Positions 1-5,619 of a stretch of 5,705 bases of DNA are shown one piece after another (the stretch's first letter is position 1; each line of letters begins with the position of its first letter). The notes below the pieces were generated by a model, which did no database searches, was not told where the DNA came from, and was given only the letters and a program-made list of their open reading frames with translations. Source of the stretch: Devosia equisanguinis (GTDB taxonomy: Bacteria > Pseudomonadota > Alphaproteobacteria > Rhizobiales > Devosiaceae); contig CAMDAL010000273.1 of assembly GCA_945888565.1 (NCBI GenBank), forward strand, positions 1 to 5,705, read 5' to 3'. The translations under genes and the position numbers were made by a program.

Positions 1-677
1 CCGAGCACGCCCACCACCTCGCCCTGCCGCACTGCAAAGCCGATGCCGGTCAGCGCCTCGACCGGTGGCGGCCCGAGCCGGGGCAGGCCGCGGCGGTAGG
101 TCCTGCTCACGCCATCCACTTCGAGGATCGGTTCGCCGATCGGCGGCCGCATCATCGTACGCGTCCGCAGCCGCTCGCCACCGACCAGGTGGCGCACGGT
201 GTCGTATTGCGGCAGCTCGAAAATCTGGCTGGCCGGGGCCCGGAGCAGCAGCCTGCCATTGGCCAGCACCGCCACCTCGAGCCCCATGCTGAGGGCCAGT
301 CGAAAATCGGCGGTGAAGATGATGACGGCCGCCGTGCGGCTCGCCGCCTGCAGCGCCGTGAGCAGTTCCAGCTGCGTTGCGGGATCGCGGCCGCGCCCCG
401 GCTCATCCGCCACGATCAATTCCGCATCGGCGAGCACCGCTGCGGCATCGGACTCGCGGTCGAGATACAGCACCCGCTTGCCGCTGAAACTCAGCGTGCC
501 CTCGGCCTTTGCCCCGTTTGGCAGCAGCCCGGCGATCGCGAGTGCCAGCAACGAGGTTGCCCCGTCGCCACGGCCGACGACGGCCAGCATCGACGCCGGC
601 TCCACCGTCAGGTCTATGCCCGAAATCCGCGTCGCCCCGAACCCGACACCAACTCCCCTGAGCTCAAGCAATGCCAC
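1..677 (-). CDS. Tandem ABC transporter ATPase, Opp/Dpp type, degenerate N-terminal NBD (partial, C-terminus off the left edge)
   Basis: This is the cytoplasmic ATPase subunit of a peptide/nickel-type ABC importer, expected to drive the two permeases encoded upstream. About 225 residues are visible. The start is GTG at 677, chosen because GGGAG (685-689) lies 7 nt upstream and the start overlaps the previous stop by 14 bp. Domain 1 (about residues 3-145) is a reduced nucleotide-binding domain. Its P-loop is VVGRGDGATSLL (33-44), with Ala in place of the Walker A Lys and one residue short. A normal Walker B (LIVADEP, 87-93) follows only about 45 residues later, so the Q-loop, helical subdomain and LSGGQ signature are missing. 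The switch His is Ala123 (FTADF). Domain 2 begins near residue 182 (EPILEVDGVSRTYRRG) and reads canonically to VGVLG at the edge, where its own Walker A starts. The fusion resembles tandem DppD-DppF or GsiA-like proteins. I expect domain 2 to be the active half, but it is mostly outside the window. Confidence 0.85.
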   Translation of the reverse strand, partial: MALLELRGVGVGFGATRISGIDLTVEPASMLAVVGRGDGATSLLALAIAGLLPNGAKAEGTLSFSGKRVLYLDRESDAAAVLADAELIVADEPGRGRDPATQLELLTALQAASRTAAVIIFTADFRLALSMGLEVAVLANGRLLLRAPASQIFELPQYDTVRHLVGGERLRTRTMMRPPIGEPILEVDGVSRTYRRGLPRLGPPPVEALTGIGFAVRQGEVVGVL

Positions 678-1476
678 GGCGCGTCTCCCGTAGCCCGCTC
701 GCCGCTATCAGCAGTGCCAGCGCCGTCACCACCGCCACGCCACCCGGGGCGACCACCAGCAGCGGCCGCGCCTGCGCCAGTTGCTGCCCATCGCGCAGCA
801 TGGTCCCGAGGCTGAGCCCGCTGCCATCGACCCCGAGTCCGGCGAACGACAGGGTCACCTCGATCAGCAGCGCTGCCGCCAGCAGGTCCAGCCCCAGGGC
901 GATCAGGCCGGGCAGCACCATCGGCACCACATGCCGCTGGCCCGCCCCCAGCCAGCCGAGACCCGCCAGTCGCGCCGCGGCGACATACTCGGCCGCCAGC
1001 ACCGGCGCCATGATGCTCCGCGACCCGATAGTTGCGGCTATCGCCCCCGGCAAGCCGATGGCGAGGAACACCGACAGCGTCGTTTGCAGCCGCAGCCCGC
1101 CGAAAATGGCCCCGAGACACAGCGCCGCCGGCAGGATGCCGATCAGCACCAGCTGCCGCGTCGCCCCCGGTCCCAGCCGGGCCGCCAATAGCGTGCCCAG
1201 CGGAATGCCGACCACCAGGCTGACCAGTGTCGCGAACCAGGCGAGCAGCAGGCTCGTCAGCGTCGCCGACATCAGCGCCGATACCACGTCGCGCCCGGTC
1301 TGGTCGGTGCCCAGCCAATGCGCGGCGCCCGGTTCGGCCAGCGCTGTGGCGCTGCCAGGCACCCCGCCATGCGGCGTCCATACCAGCGAGATCAGCGCCA
1401 GCAGTGCAATGATCGCAGCAAGCGCTACGCCGCTCCCGGCCTGCAGCCGCCCGCGGGGTGGGGGAGTTGCGCTCAT
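664..1476 (-). CDS. ABC transporter permease, DppC/OppC family
   Basis: This inner-membrane permease is the second transmembrane subunit of the importer, 270 aa from the chosen ATG. It carries family hallmarks. TM1 is at about 16-33, and LGTDQTGRDV (55-64) is the typical entry to the BPD_transp_1 domain. TM2 is at about 71-97, with further membrane spans at about 107-126 and 131-150. The cytoplasmic EAA coupling loop is at about 161-189 (AAEYVAAARLAG, then HVVPMVLP), followed by LSFAGLG (209-215) and a final span at about 239-263. The start at 1476 forms an ATGA overlap with the upstream permease stop, indicating translational coupling. A GTG at 1497 would add seven residues and is less likely. 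The 3' end overlaps the ATPase start by 14 bp. The substrate cannot be told from sequence; peptides, nickel or opine-like compounds are all possible in this family. Confidence 0.93.
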   Translation of the reverse strand: MSATPPPRGRLQAGSGVALAAIIALLALISLVWTPHGGVPGSATALAEPGAAHWLGTDQTGRDVVSALMSATLTSLLLAWFATLVSLVVGIPLGTLLAARLGPGATRQLVLIGILPAALCLGAIFGGLRLQTTLSVFLAIGLPGAIAATIGSRSIMAPVLAAEYVAAARLAGLGWLGAGQRHVVPMVLPGLIALGLDLLAAALLIEVTLSFAGLGVDGSGLSLGTMLRDGQQLAQARPLLVVAPGGVAVVTALALLIAASGLRETRRGIA

Positions 1477-2354
1477 CGCAGCGCCCCCGATTTCCACTCG
1501 ACGGCCAGTCGCCCCAGCGTCCCGAGCAGCATCAGCACCGCCGCGATCACCACCAGCAGGAACAGGCTGGCGCGCAGCGCCGGCAGGTCATGCGCCAGCG
1601 CCGCGCCAAGCACCTGTCGCCCGAGTCCGGGCAGGTAGAATACATTCTCCACCACCACCGCGCCCACCAGCACGGTCGCCAGCAACCGCCCCGCCAGTTG
1701 CGGAAGGTTCGGCAGGGCTCGGTTCCAGCTTATGCTCCAGCGGGCCCGCTCCGGCGTCACGCCGCCGATGCGCAAGGCCCGGATTTCCGCCTCCTCCACC
1801 TCGGGGCCGAAAGCCGCGCGCAGCCGGATCGCGAACTCACCCGCATGCGGCAGTCCCAACGCCAAAGCGGGCAGCACCAGTGAGGCCAGCGCCTGCGACG
1901 GGCCTGCGCTCCACGGCATGAAGCCGCCGGCCGGCAGCATGCCCGCCAGCATCAGCGCCAGCAACAGCCCCAGCCAGAACGGCGGCAGGTGGCTCAGTAC
2001 AGTCGCCAGCCCACCCAGCAGGCGGTCTGCCGCTCCGCCGATACGGGCCGCGAGAAGACTTATCCCCGCGCCGAGCAGCAGCGCCAGAATACCCGCCATC
2101 AGCACCAGCGGCAGCGTCACCGCCAGCCGGTCGGCCGGGAACTGCACCGCCAGCACGTCAGCGCCAGCGTTCGGCAGGAGATGCAGGAGAACGAACAGGA
2201 TCAGCCAGCTGAGCGCGACCACTCCAGCGAAGCGGCCGACAGCAAAAAGCAGAAATCCACCCCCGCTCCGGTGGAAGGGAGTGTCGGCGCCCGCGTCAAA
2301 TCCCGGCTTCGCTGATGCCACGCCTGCTGTCGCCCTGCGGAGGTGAGAGTCCAA
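1473..2354 (-). CDS. ABC transporter permease, DppB/OppB family, compact form
   Basis: This is the first transmembrane subunit of the importer, 293 aa from a TTG start at 2354. TM1 is at about 34-58, TM2 79-103, TM3 111-140, TM4 156-176, an EAA-type coupling loop at about 188-214 (EEAEIRALRIGG, then NRALPNLP), TM5 220-240 with the family signature VENVFYLPGLG (236-246), and TM6 260-288. Two things are odd. First, TM1 and TM2 are joined by only about 19 residues, whereas E. coli DppB has roughly 70 there; the GDLGxS-containing region is absent. Second, family members normally start right at TM1, but no ATG lies there. The first 33 residues are hydrophilic and could be a real extension from TTG 2354 or GTG 2321, or an artefact of an unusual start near 2255. 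No convincing Shine-Dalgarno supports either candidate. The stop overlaps the next ATG. Confidence 0.88.
   Translation of the reverse strand: MDSHLRRATAGVASAKPGFDAGADTPFHRSGGGFLLFAVGRFAGVVALSWLILFVLLHLLPNAGADVLAVQFPADRLAVTLPLVLMAGILALLLGAGISLLAARIGGAADRLLGGLATVLSHLPPFWLGLLLALMLAGMLPAGGFMPWSAGPSQALASLVLPALALGLPHAGEFAIRLRAAFGPEVEEAEIRALRIGGVTPERARWSISWNRALPNLPQLAGRLLATVLVGAVVVENVFYLPGLGRQVLGAALAHDLPALRASLFLLVVIAAVLMLLGTLGRLAVEWKSGALR
2239..2275 (-). terminator. Terminator-like hairpin inside the 5' end of the first permease gene
   Basis: Read on the minus strand, a 6-bp perfect stem (TCCACC / GGTGGA, 2270-2275 with 2256-2261) closes an 8-nt loop and is followed by TTTCTGCTTTTTG. This looks like a weak intrinsic terminator or attenuator about 120 nt after the kinase stop codon. 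It lies where the permease codes for hydrophobic Phe/Leu residues of TM1, and that alone would give T-rich DNA. The U-run is interrupted, so the call is tentative. Confidence 0.3.
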
Positions 2355-2368
2355 ACCCGTTCATCATG

Positions 2369-2384
2369 GTTCAGAATCCGTTAA
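2369..2384 (-). promoter_or_regulatory. CtrA-like box between the kinase and transporter genes
   Basis: The minus strand reads TTAA, seven bases, then TGAAC. This is one mismatch from the alphaproteobacterial CtrA consensus TTAA-N7-TTAAC. It lies in the 38-bp gap between the kinase stop and the TTG start of the permease, a place where a transporter promoter could be. A single short match in one gap is weak evidence. Confidence 0.2.
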
Positions 2385-2392
2385 TACCGCAT

Positions 2393-5203
2393 TTAGGTTC
2401 GCGTCAGATCAGCCGGAACCACAAGCGAAAACAGCGTGCCGACGCCCGCCGCCGGGTCGACGTTCAGCTTCAGCGCATTCACCGCGAGCAGCGAGCGCGT
2501 CAGCGCCAGCCCGACGCTCGACCGCACCGGCATCAGCGTCTCGCCGTCCTTGCCCACCCCATCGCGGAACACCACGAAGCGTTCGCCGAGGTCGGTCCGC
2601 TTCTCGCCGCTGTCGCGCACGTTGATGACGATGGCGCCGTCATCCTCGCGCTGCGCCGAAAGAATCACCGTCCCACCGGCCGGCGTCTGGTCGATGGCAC
2701 TGGCCAGCAGGTTGAGGATCGCCTGGCTGAGCGAGGCGCGGTCGGCCGTTACCGAGGGTAGTCGCTCCGACACGGCGCTGCGCACCAGCACCCGCGCCTC
2801 CGCGGCCTGCACCCGCACGCGCGACAGGCAGGTATCGAGCAGCGCCGCCAGCTCGATCTCGTCGGCCTTGGCCTCGTAGCGCCCCTCGCGCAGTCGGGCG
2901 AAGTCGTCGAGTTCATCCACCAGCGTGGCGATTTCCTCGCCTGCCATGCGGATGTCGCGGGCATATTCCTGATGCCGGCCGGGGGCATTGGGCGCGGTGC
3001 GGATCAGTTCGGCGAAGCCGATGATCGAGTTCAGCGGGCGCCGCACCCCACGCGTGATCCGGGTCAGCATCGACGGCTCGAGGTCGTCGGACCGCGCCGG
3101 AGTTTCCCGTACCGCAGGTATCGCGGTCGATGGCCGGCGCACGAGCCCGAAATAGCCGGTGACGACGCCGGCCTGGCCTTCCGCAAACAGCGTCAGCCGG
3201 GTATCCGGCCGAGTGCCTGTCAGCATGATGCCGGGGCGTTCCGACTCGGCGAACCGCGCGGGCCGCTCCAGAAAGCGCTTCAGGTCCGGCATTTCGCTGC
3301 CCACGATCAGCTGCGTCAGCGGCCGGCCGATCAGTTCCTGCTCCGTCTCTCCGAGCAGGATGCGGGCATGCAATGACACGCTGGCCACGACGCCATTACG
3401 ATCGGTGGTGAAGAACCCGTCCTCGCCCATCTCGGCATTGAGTTCGACAAAACTCCGCACCGATGCCTCGTGGCTCGGCTCCCTTGCCTCGGCGGCCGAG
3501 GCCGAGAGCATCAGCGCCGGCCTGCCGTGCCAGCTGATCGACTGCAGCCGCGCACCCACCGGTACCAGCAGGCCATCGCGACGCACCAGTTGCGTCACCG
3601 GGCCGGCGCTGGAATCCTCGGCGGGAAAGATGGCGGTGAGCCCGGCCGCCCGCAGCGACTCGATGCTGTCGTAACCGGTGAGTTCGGTGAGCGCCCGGTT
3701 GGCGAACAGCACCTGCTGGTCGCGGAACACCATGATGCCGAGCGGCAGCCGGTTGAGAATGAAGGTCTCGCCCGACAGGCTGACCAGCGCGTTGCCACCA
3801 TTGCTCGCCGCCGCCAGCGCCTCCGGCTCGGCAGGGGTAGGCGCCCCGCTGACCCTGTCGGTCAGGATGCGGCTCAGCTCGTCGAAGTTGTAGCGCGACA
3901 CCCGCTCGACCGTCTCCGCGTCGGGCTCGGGCGGCATCGCCCCCGGGGCGGCTTCGATTGGTGCTGGTTGTTCAGCGATGGCATCGGGCTCATCAGCGGT
4001 GACAGGTTCCGCATCGGCGGACTCGATGGGCTGGAAGCCACGCCCGACGATGCGCCAGGTCGTGACGCGCTCCAGCCTTGCTGTTTCCTCGGCTTCGATG
4101 GTGGCGATCATCGCGCCGATCGCGTCGGCTTCAGCCTCCGGCTCTGGCAGAATGTTCGCCTCAGGCATCGGCTCCGGTTCGACAGGCTGGGGGACAGTCT
4201 CGTCGGCCGGCAGGTCGGCTTGCGCCTCGATGAACACCTCGGCAGGCAGGTCTGGCGGCGGGCCGGCAAAGGTCTCGTCCCCGGCGCTCAGCGACGTGTA
4301 GAGGTCCGGATCGTCCGCCAGCCGGTCAAAGAGCGTCGACAGCGTGCCCAAGGGCGGCGCGGGAGCGTCGGGAATCGGCTCGACCCAGTACTCAAGCCCG
4401 GTCGCGGCCGCTTCCGCAGGTTCAGGTGCAGTCGGGGGATCGTCCGGCAGCCCGATGGGCAGGTACGGCTCGTCGTCCACCGGCTCGCTGGTGAACGCGA
4501 TCTCGTCGATAGCCTCCCCGATACCCTCGGCGTCGCGAATGGCTCCGATGGCCCCGGCGCGCGACGCGGACGACGATTCGAACAGCAGCAGTATCGCCTC
4601 GTGCGGGCTGGCGGTGAAGCGGGTCAATGCTACCGGCTCGTCGCCGATCACCATGGTGCCGCTGTCGCCAGTGAGGGCCGGCATGCCCTCGCTCTCGATC
4701 ACCGGGGCGATCTGCTCCAGCGCAGTGCGCGATCCACCCGCGATCTGCCCGTCATCACTCACCAGCAGGTATTCTGCGCCGGGCGGAAACAGGCTCACTG
4801 ACAGTGGATCGACATGGCCGAAATCCTGTGCGTCGAGCAGCTCCGGCTCGATGACATCGACGCCGACGATCAGCAGGGCAGTGGCGCCATCTTCGAGCAG
4901 GAGCGGGGTGCAACTGCATGTGGTCGAGATCGGACGGTCGCCAGCGAGGAACTGGATACGGCTGAGACTGGAGCGATTGGTCGAGCCGAGCCGAAGCAAC
5001 CGGGCAATCTGGCCCTTGATCGGCACGGCCTCGGGCGCCAGCTTCACGCCGTGCTTTTTCACCTTGCCGCGGAAGAAGCGCGCCGCCTCATTGCGCCAGA
5101 GCAGCGTTTCGCCATCCTGCGACCATAGCCAGGCGGGGCGGGCATCGGCCCAATGCGCCAGTATCCGGCGCGCCGTCGGCGATGTGATCCACTCAGCGTT
5201 CAC
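2393..5203 (-). CDS. Long PAS histidine-kinase-like protein (PdhS/PleC/DivJ type) with a degenerate catalytic core
   Basis: This is a predicted cytoplasmic signalling protein of 936 aa from GTG 5203, with no membrane segments or signal peptide seen. An N-terminal PAS-like segment (ARPAWLWSQDGETLLWRN, about 21-38) is followed by a second globular part to about 215. A roughly 235-residue acidic Pro/Ala/Glu-rich linker (239-474) has two less disordered islands (TTWRIVGRGFQPI; YNFDELSRILTDRV). Two PAS domains follow (about 480-565 and 582-690), then a HisKA-like region (704-774) and a HATPase_c-like region (824-934). The H-box reads RITRGVRRPLNSIIGF against the usual RISHEIRTPLNAIIGF, so the phosphoacceptor His is Arg718. 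The N-box has Ser835 for the Mg-binding Asn. Asp864 of the G1 box (RDSGE) remains. GTG 5203 is preferred because GAGAG sits 7 nt upstream; GTG 5236 would give 947 aa. It may act as a DivL-like pseudokinase, which is inference. Confidence 0.9.
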   Translation of the reverse strand: MNAEWITSPTARRILAHWADARPAWLWSQDGETLLWRNEAARFFRGKVKKHGVKLAPEAVPIKGQIARLLRLGSTNRSSLSRIQFLAGDRPISTTCSCTPLLLEDGATALLIVGVDVIEPELLDAQDFGHVDPLSVSLFPPGAEYLLVSDDGQIAGGSRTALEQIAPVIESEGMPALTGDSGTMVIGDEPVALTRFTASPHEAILLLFESSSASRAGAIGAIRDAEGIGEAIDEIAFTSEPVDDEPYLPIGLPDDPPTAPEPAEAAATGLEYWVEPIPDAPAPPLGTLSTLFDRLADDPDLYTSLSAGDETFAGPPPDLPAEVFIEAQADLPADETVPQPVEPEPMPEANILPEPEAEADAIGAMIATIEAEETARLERVTTWRIVGRGFQPIESADAEPVTADEPDAIAEQPAPIEAAPGAMPPEPDAETVERVSRYNFDELSRILTDRVSGAPTPAEPEALAAASNGGNALVSLSGETFILNRLPLGIMVFRDQQVLFANRALTELTGYDSIESLRAAGLTAIFPAEDSSAGPVTQLVRRDGLLVPVGARLQSISWHGRPALMLSASAAEAREPSHEASVRSFVELNAEMGEDGFFTTDRNGVVASVSLHARILLGETEQELIGRPLTQLIVGSEMPDLKRFLERPARFAESERPGIMLTGTRPDTRLTLFAEGQAGVVTGYFGLVRRPSTAIPAVRETPARSDDLEPSMLTRITRGVRRPLNSIIGFAELIRTAPNAPGRHQEYARDIRMAGEEIATLVDELDDFARLREGRYEAKADEIELAALLDTCLSRVRVQAAEARVLVRSAVSERLPSVTADRASLSQAILNLLASAIDQTPAGGTVILSAQREDDGAIVINVRDSGEKRTDLGERFVVFRDGVGKDGETLMPVRSSVGLALTRSLLAVNALKLNVDPAAGVGTLFSLVVPADLTRT

Positions 5204-5216
5204 GCACACTCTCTCT

Positions 5217-5241
5217 GGATTGTGCCAGATTGGCACAATCC
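5217..5241. repeat. Perfect 11-bp inverted repeat upstream of the kinase start, probable operator or leader hairpin
   Basis: GGATTGTGCCA (5217-5227), a 3-bp spacer, and TGGCACAATCC (5231-5241) form an exact palindrome of 2 x 11 bp. It ends 13 bp before the preferred GTG start at 5203 and abuts the purine-rich ribosome-binding stretch. The symmetry and length suit a dimeric transcription factor site. In RNA it would form a strong hairpin with a 3-nt loop next to the ribosome-binding site. If the gene started at GTG 5236, the palindrome would be coding, which is another reason to prefer 5203. I cannot name the regulator. Confidence 0.6.
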
Positions 5242-5252
5242 GTACTCACAAC

Positions 5253-5267
5253 TTAATGAACTCCTAA
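5253..5267. promoter_or_regulatory. Partial CtrA-like site in the kinase upstream region
   Basis: TTAA, seven bases, then CTAA on the plus strand; on the minus strand it reads TTAG-N7-TTAAG. It has two mismatches from TTAA-N7-TTAAC. Kinases of the PdhS/DivJ group often belong to the CtrA cell-cycle circuit, which makes the spot plausible, but the match is poor and the stretch is simply AT-rich. Confidence 0.12.
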
Positions 5268-5271
5268 ATAT

Positions 5272-5289
5272 CCCGGGGCTTTGGCCGGG
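5272..5289. other. GC hairpin in the intergenic region upstream of the kinase
   Basis: CCCGG (5272-5276) and CCGGG (5285-5289) enclose an 8-nt loop, flanked on both sides by ATAT-containing sequence. A TATAGA hexamer (minus strand, 5290-5295) could be a -10 element for the kinase, which would place the hairpin at the very start of its transcript. No matching -35 element is evident, so neither promoter nor terminator is claimed. No T-run follows on either strand. Confidence 0.3.
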
Positions 5290-5309
5290 TCTATATCTCC
5301 ACGCACCGT

Positions 5310-5325
5310 AGTGAAGGCTATCACT
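5310..5325. repeat. Short inverted repeat in the divergent intergenic region
   Basis: AGTGA (5310-5314) and TCACT (5321-5325) are separated by 6 bp, and the arms extend outward by a G-T wobble and a G-C pair if folded as RNA. It lies between the kinase leader and the tRNA promoter. It could be a small operator half-site pair, or chance. Confidence 0.2.
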
Positions 5326-5380
5326 GCCGATGGTTAAGCCGGCCGCGGAAAACTGGTTGCGCGAAGGGCGAAATCCGCGC

Positions 5381-5409
5381 TTGCCAACGCGCGGAAGCGA
5401 AACTATGGT
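5381..5409 (+). promoter_or_regulatory. Sigma-70-type promoter of the tRNA-His gene
   Basis: TTGCCA (5381-5386, five of six matches to the -35 consensus), a 17-bp spacer, and TATGGT (5404-5409, four of six to the -10 consensus) lie directly upstream of the tRNA. Initiation about 7 nt after the -10 element would leave a leader of only some 6-8 nt before the mature tRNA. The -35 element lies inside the loop of an inverted repeat, CCGCGC (5375-5380) and GCGCGG (5389-5394). Confidence 0.6.
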
Positions 5410-5423
5410 CCGCCCGCTTTCAG

Positions 5424-5500
5424 GCCGCCTTAGCTCAGTTGGTTAGAGCGCTAGATTGTGGATCTAGAGGTCTCTGGTTCGATCCCAGAAGGCGGTACCA
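5424..5500 (+). tRNA. tRNA-His (anticodon GTG)
   Basis: A complete 77-nt cloverleaf with encoded CCA decodes CAC/CAU. The acceptor stem is GCCGCCT (5424-5430) with AGGCGGT (5490-5496), and its first pair is a G-U wobble. The D stem is GCTC/GAGC (5433-5436, 5446-5449), and the anticodon stem CTAGA/TCTAG (5451-5455, 5463-5467) surrounds a 7-base loop with GTG at 5458-5460. The variable loop has 5 nt. The T stem TCTGG/CCAGA (5473-5477, 5485-5489) closes the TTCGATC loop. The discriminator is A5497, followed by CCA. Most bacterial tRNA-His have G-1 paired with C73. Here position 73 is A, so that pair cannot form, as known for alphaproteobacteria. It stands alone, divergent from the kinase gene. 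Confidence 0.98.
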
Positions 5501-5514
5501 AACTGAAAGCCACC

Positions 5515-5537
5515 GCCCGAGCGCAGCTGCGCCGGGC
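5515..5537 (+). terminator. Hairpin just after tRNA-His, possible terminator or processing signal
   Basis: GCCCG (5515-5519) pairs with CGGGC (5533-5537); after a bulged A, GCGC (5521-5524) pairs with GCGC (5529-5532) around an AGCT tetraloop. It begins 15 nt after the tRNA CCA end, where a terminator would be expected. No T-tract follows, so it could be a Rho-assisted or trailer-processing structure instead. On the opposite strand it lies about 80 bp after the receiver-domain gene's stop. Confidence 0.4.
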
Positions 5538-5619
5538 ACTACCTTCATACCACCGCAACGTACCGGACCATCGGGCCCGGCTCCATCGCCGAGCGCGCCG
5601 ATCTCGTTCTGGCGTCGCG

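Noticed and set aside
614..1381. Minus-strand open frame of 255 codons in another frame of the second permease
   Set aside because: Gly/Ala/Arg-rich out-of-frame shadow of the DppC-like gene, which shows clear membrane spans and an EAA loop.
671..1921. Plus-strand open frame of 416 codons across the two permease genes
   Set aside because: Ser/Pro/Arg/Ala-rich low-complexity translation that crosses a gene boundary of the real operon; a shadow frame.
3470..4801. Long plus-strand open frame (about 443 codons) antisense to the kinase gene
   Set aside because: It is an antisense shadow of a GC-rich gene: the translation is Arg/Gly/His/Gln-rich with no recognisable domain, while the minus strand encodes PAS and kinase-like motifs.
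5231..5246. Sigma-54 promoter suggested by TGGCAC
   Set aside because: The -12 element is missing: after TGGCAC and five bases neither strand has TTGC. The hexamer is explained by the palindrome.
5193..5249. 18-codon upstream reading frame from GTG 5249, overlapping the kinase start
   Set aside because: An AGGAG lies 11 nt upstream, a little too far, and the peptide has no supporting feature; probably chance.
4344..5267. Plus-strand open frame of 307 codons opposite the kinase N-terminus
   Set aside because: Ser/Gly-rich antisense shadow with no domain; the opposite strand has a PAS-like coding sequence.
5571..5605. GC-rich partial inverted repeats after the tRNA (GGGCCC and nearby CGGC/GCCG)
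   Set aside because: Short arms typical of GC-rich DNA, with no T-tract and no position-specific support.
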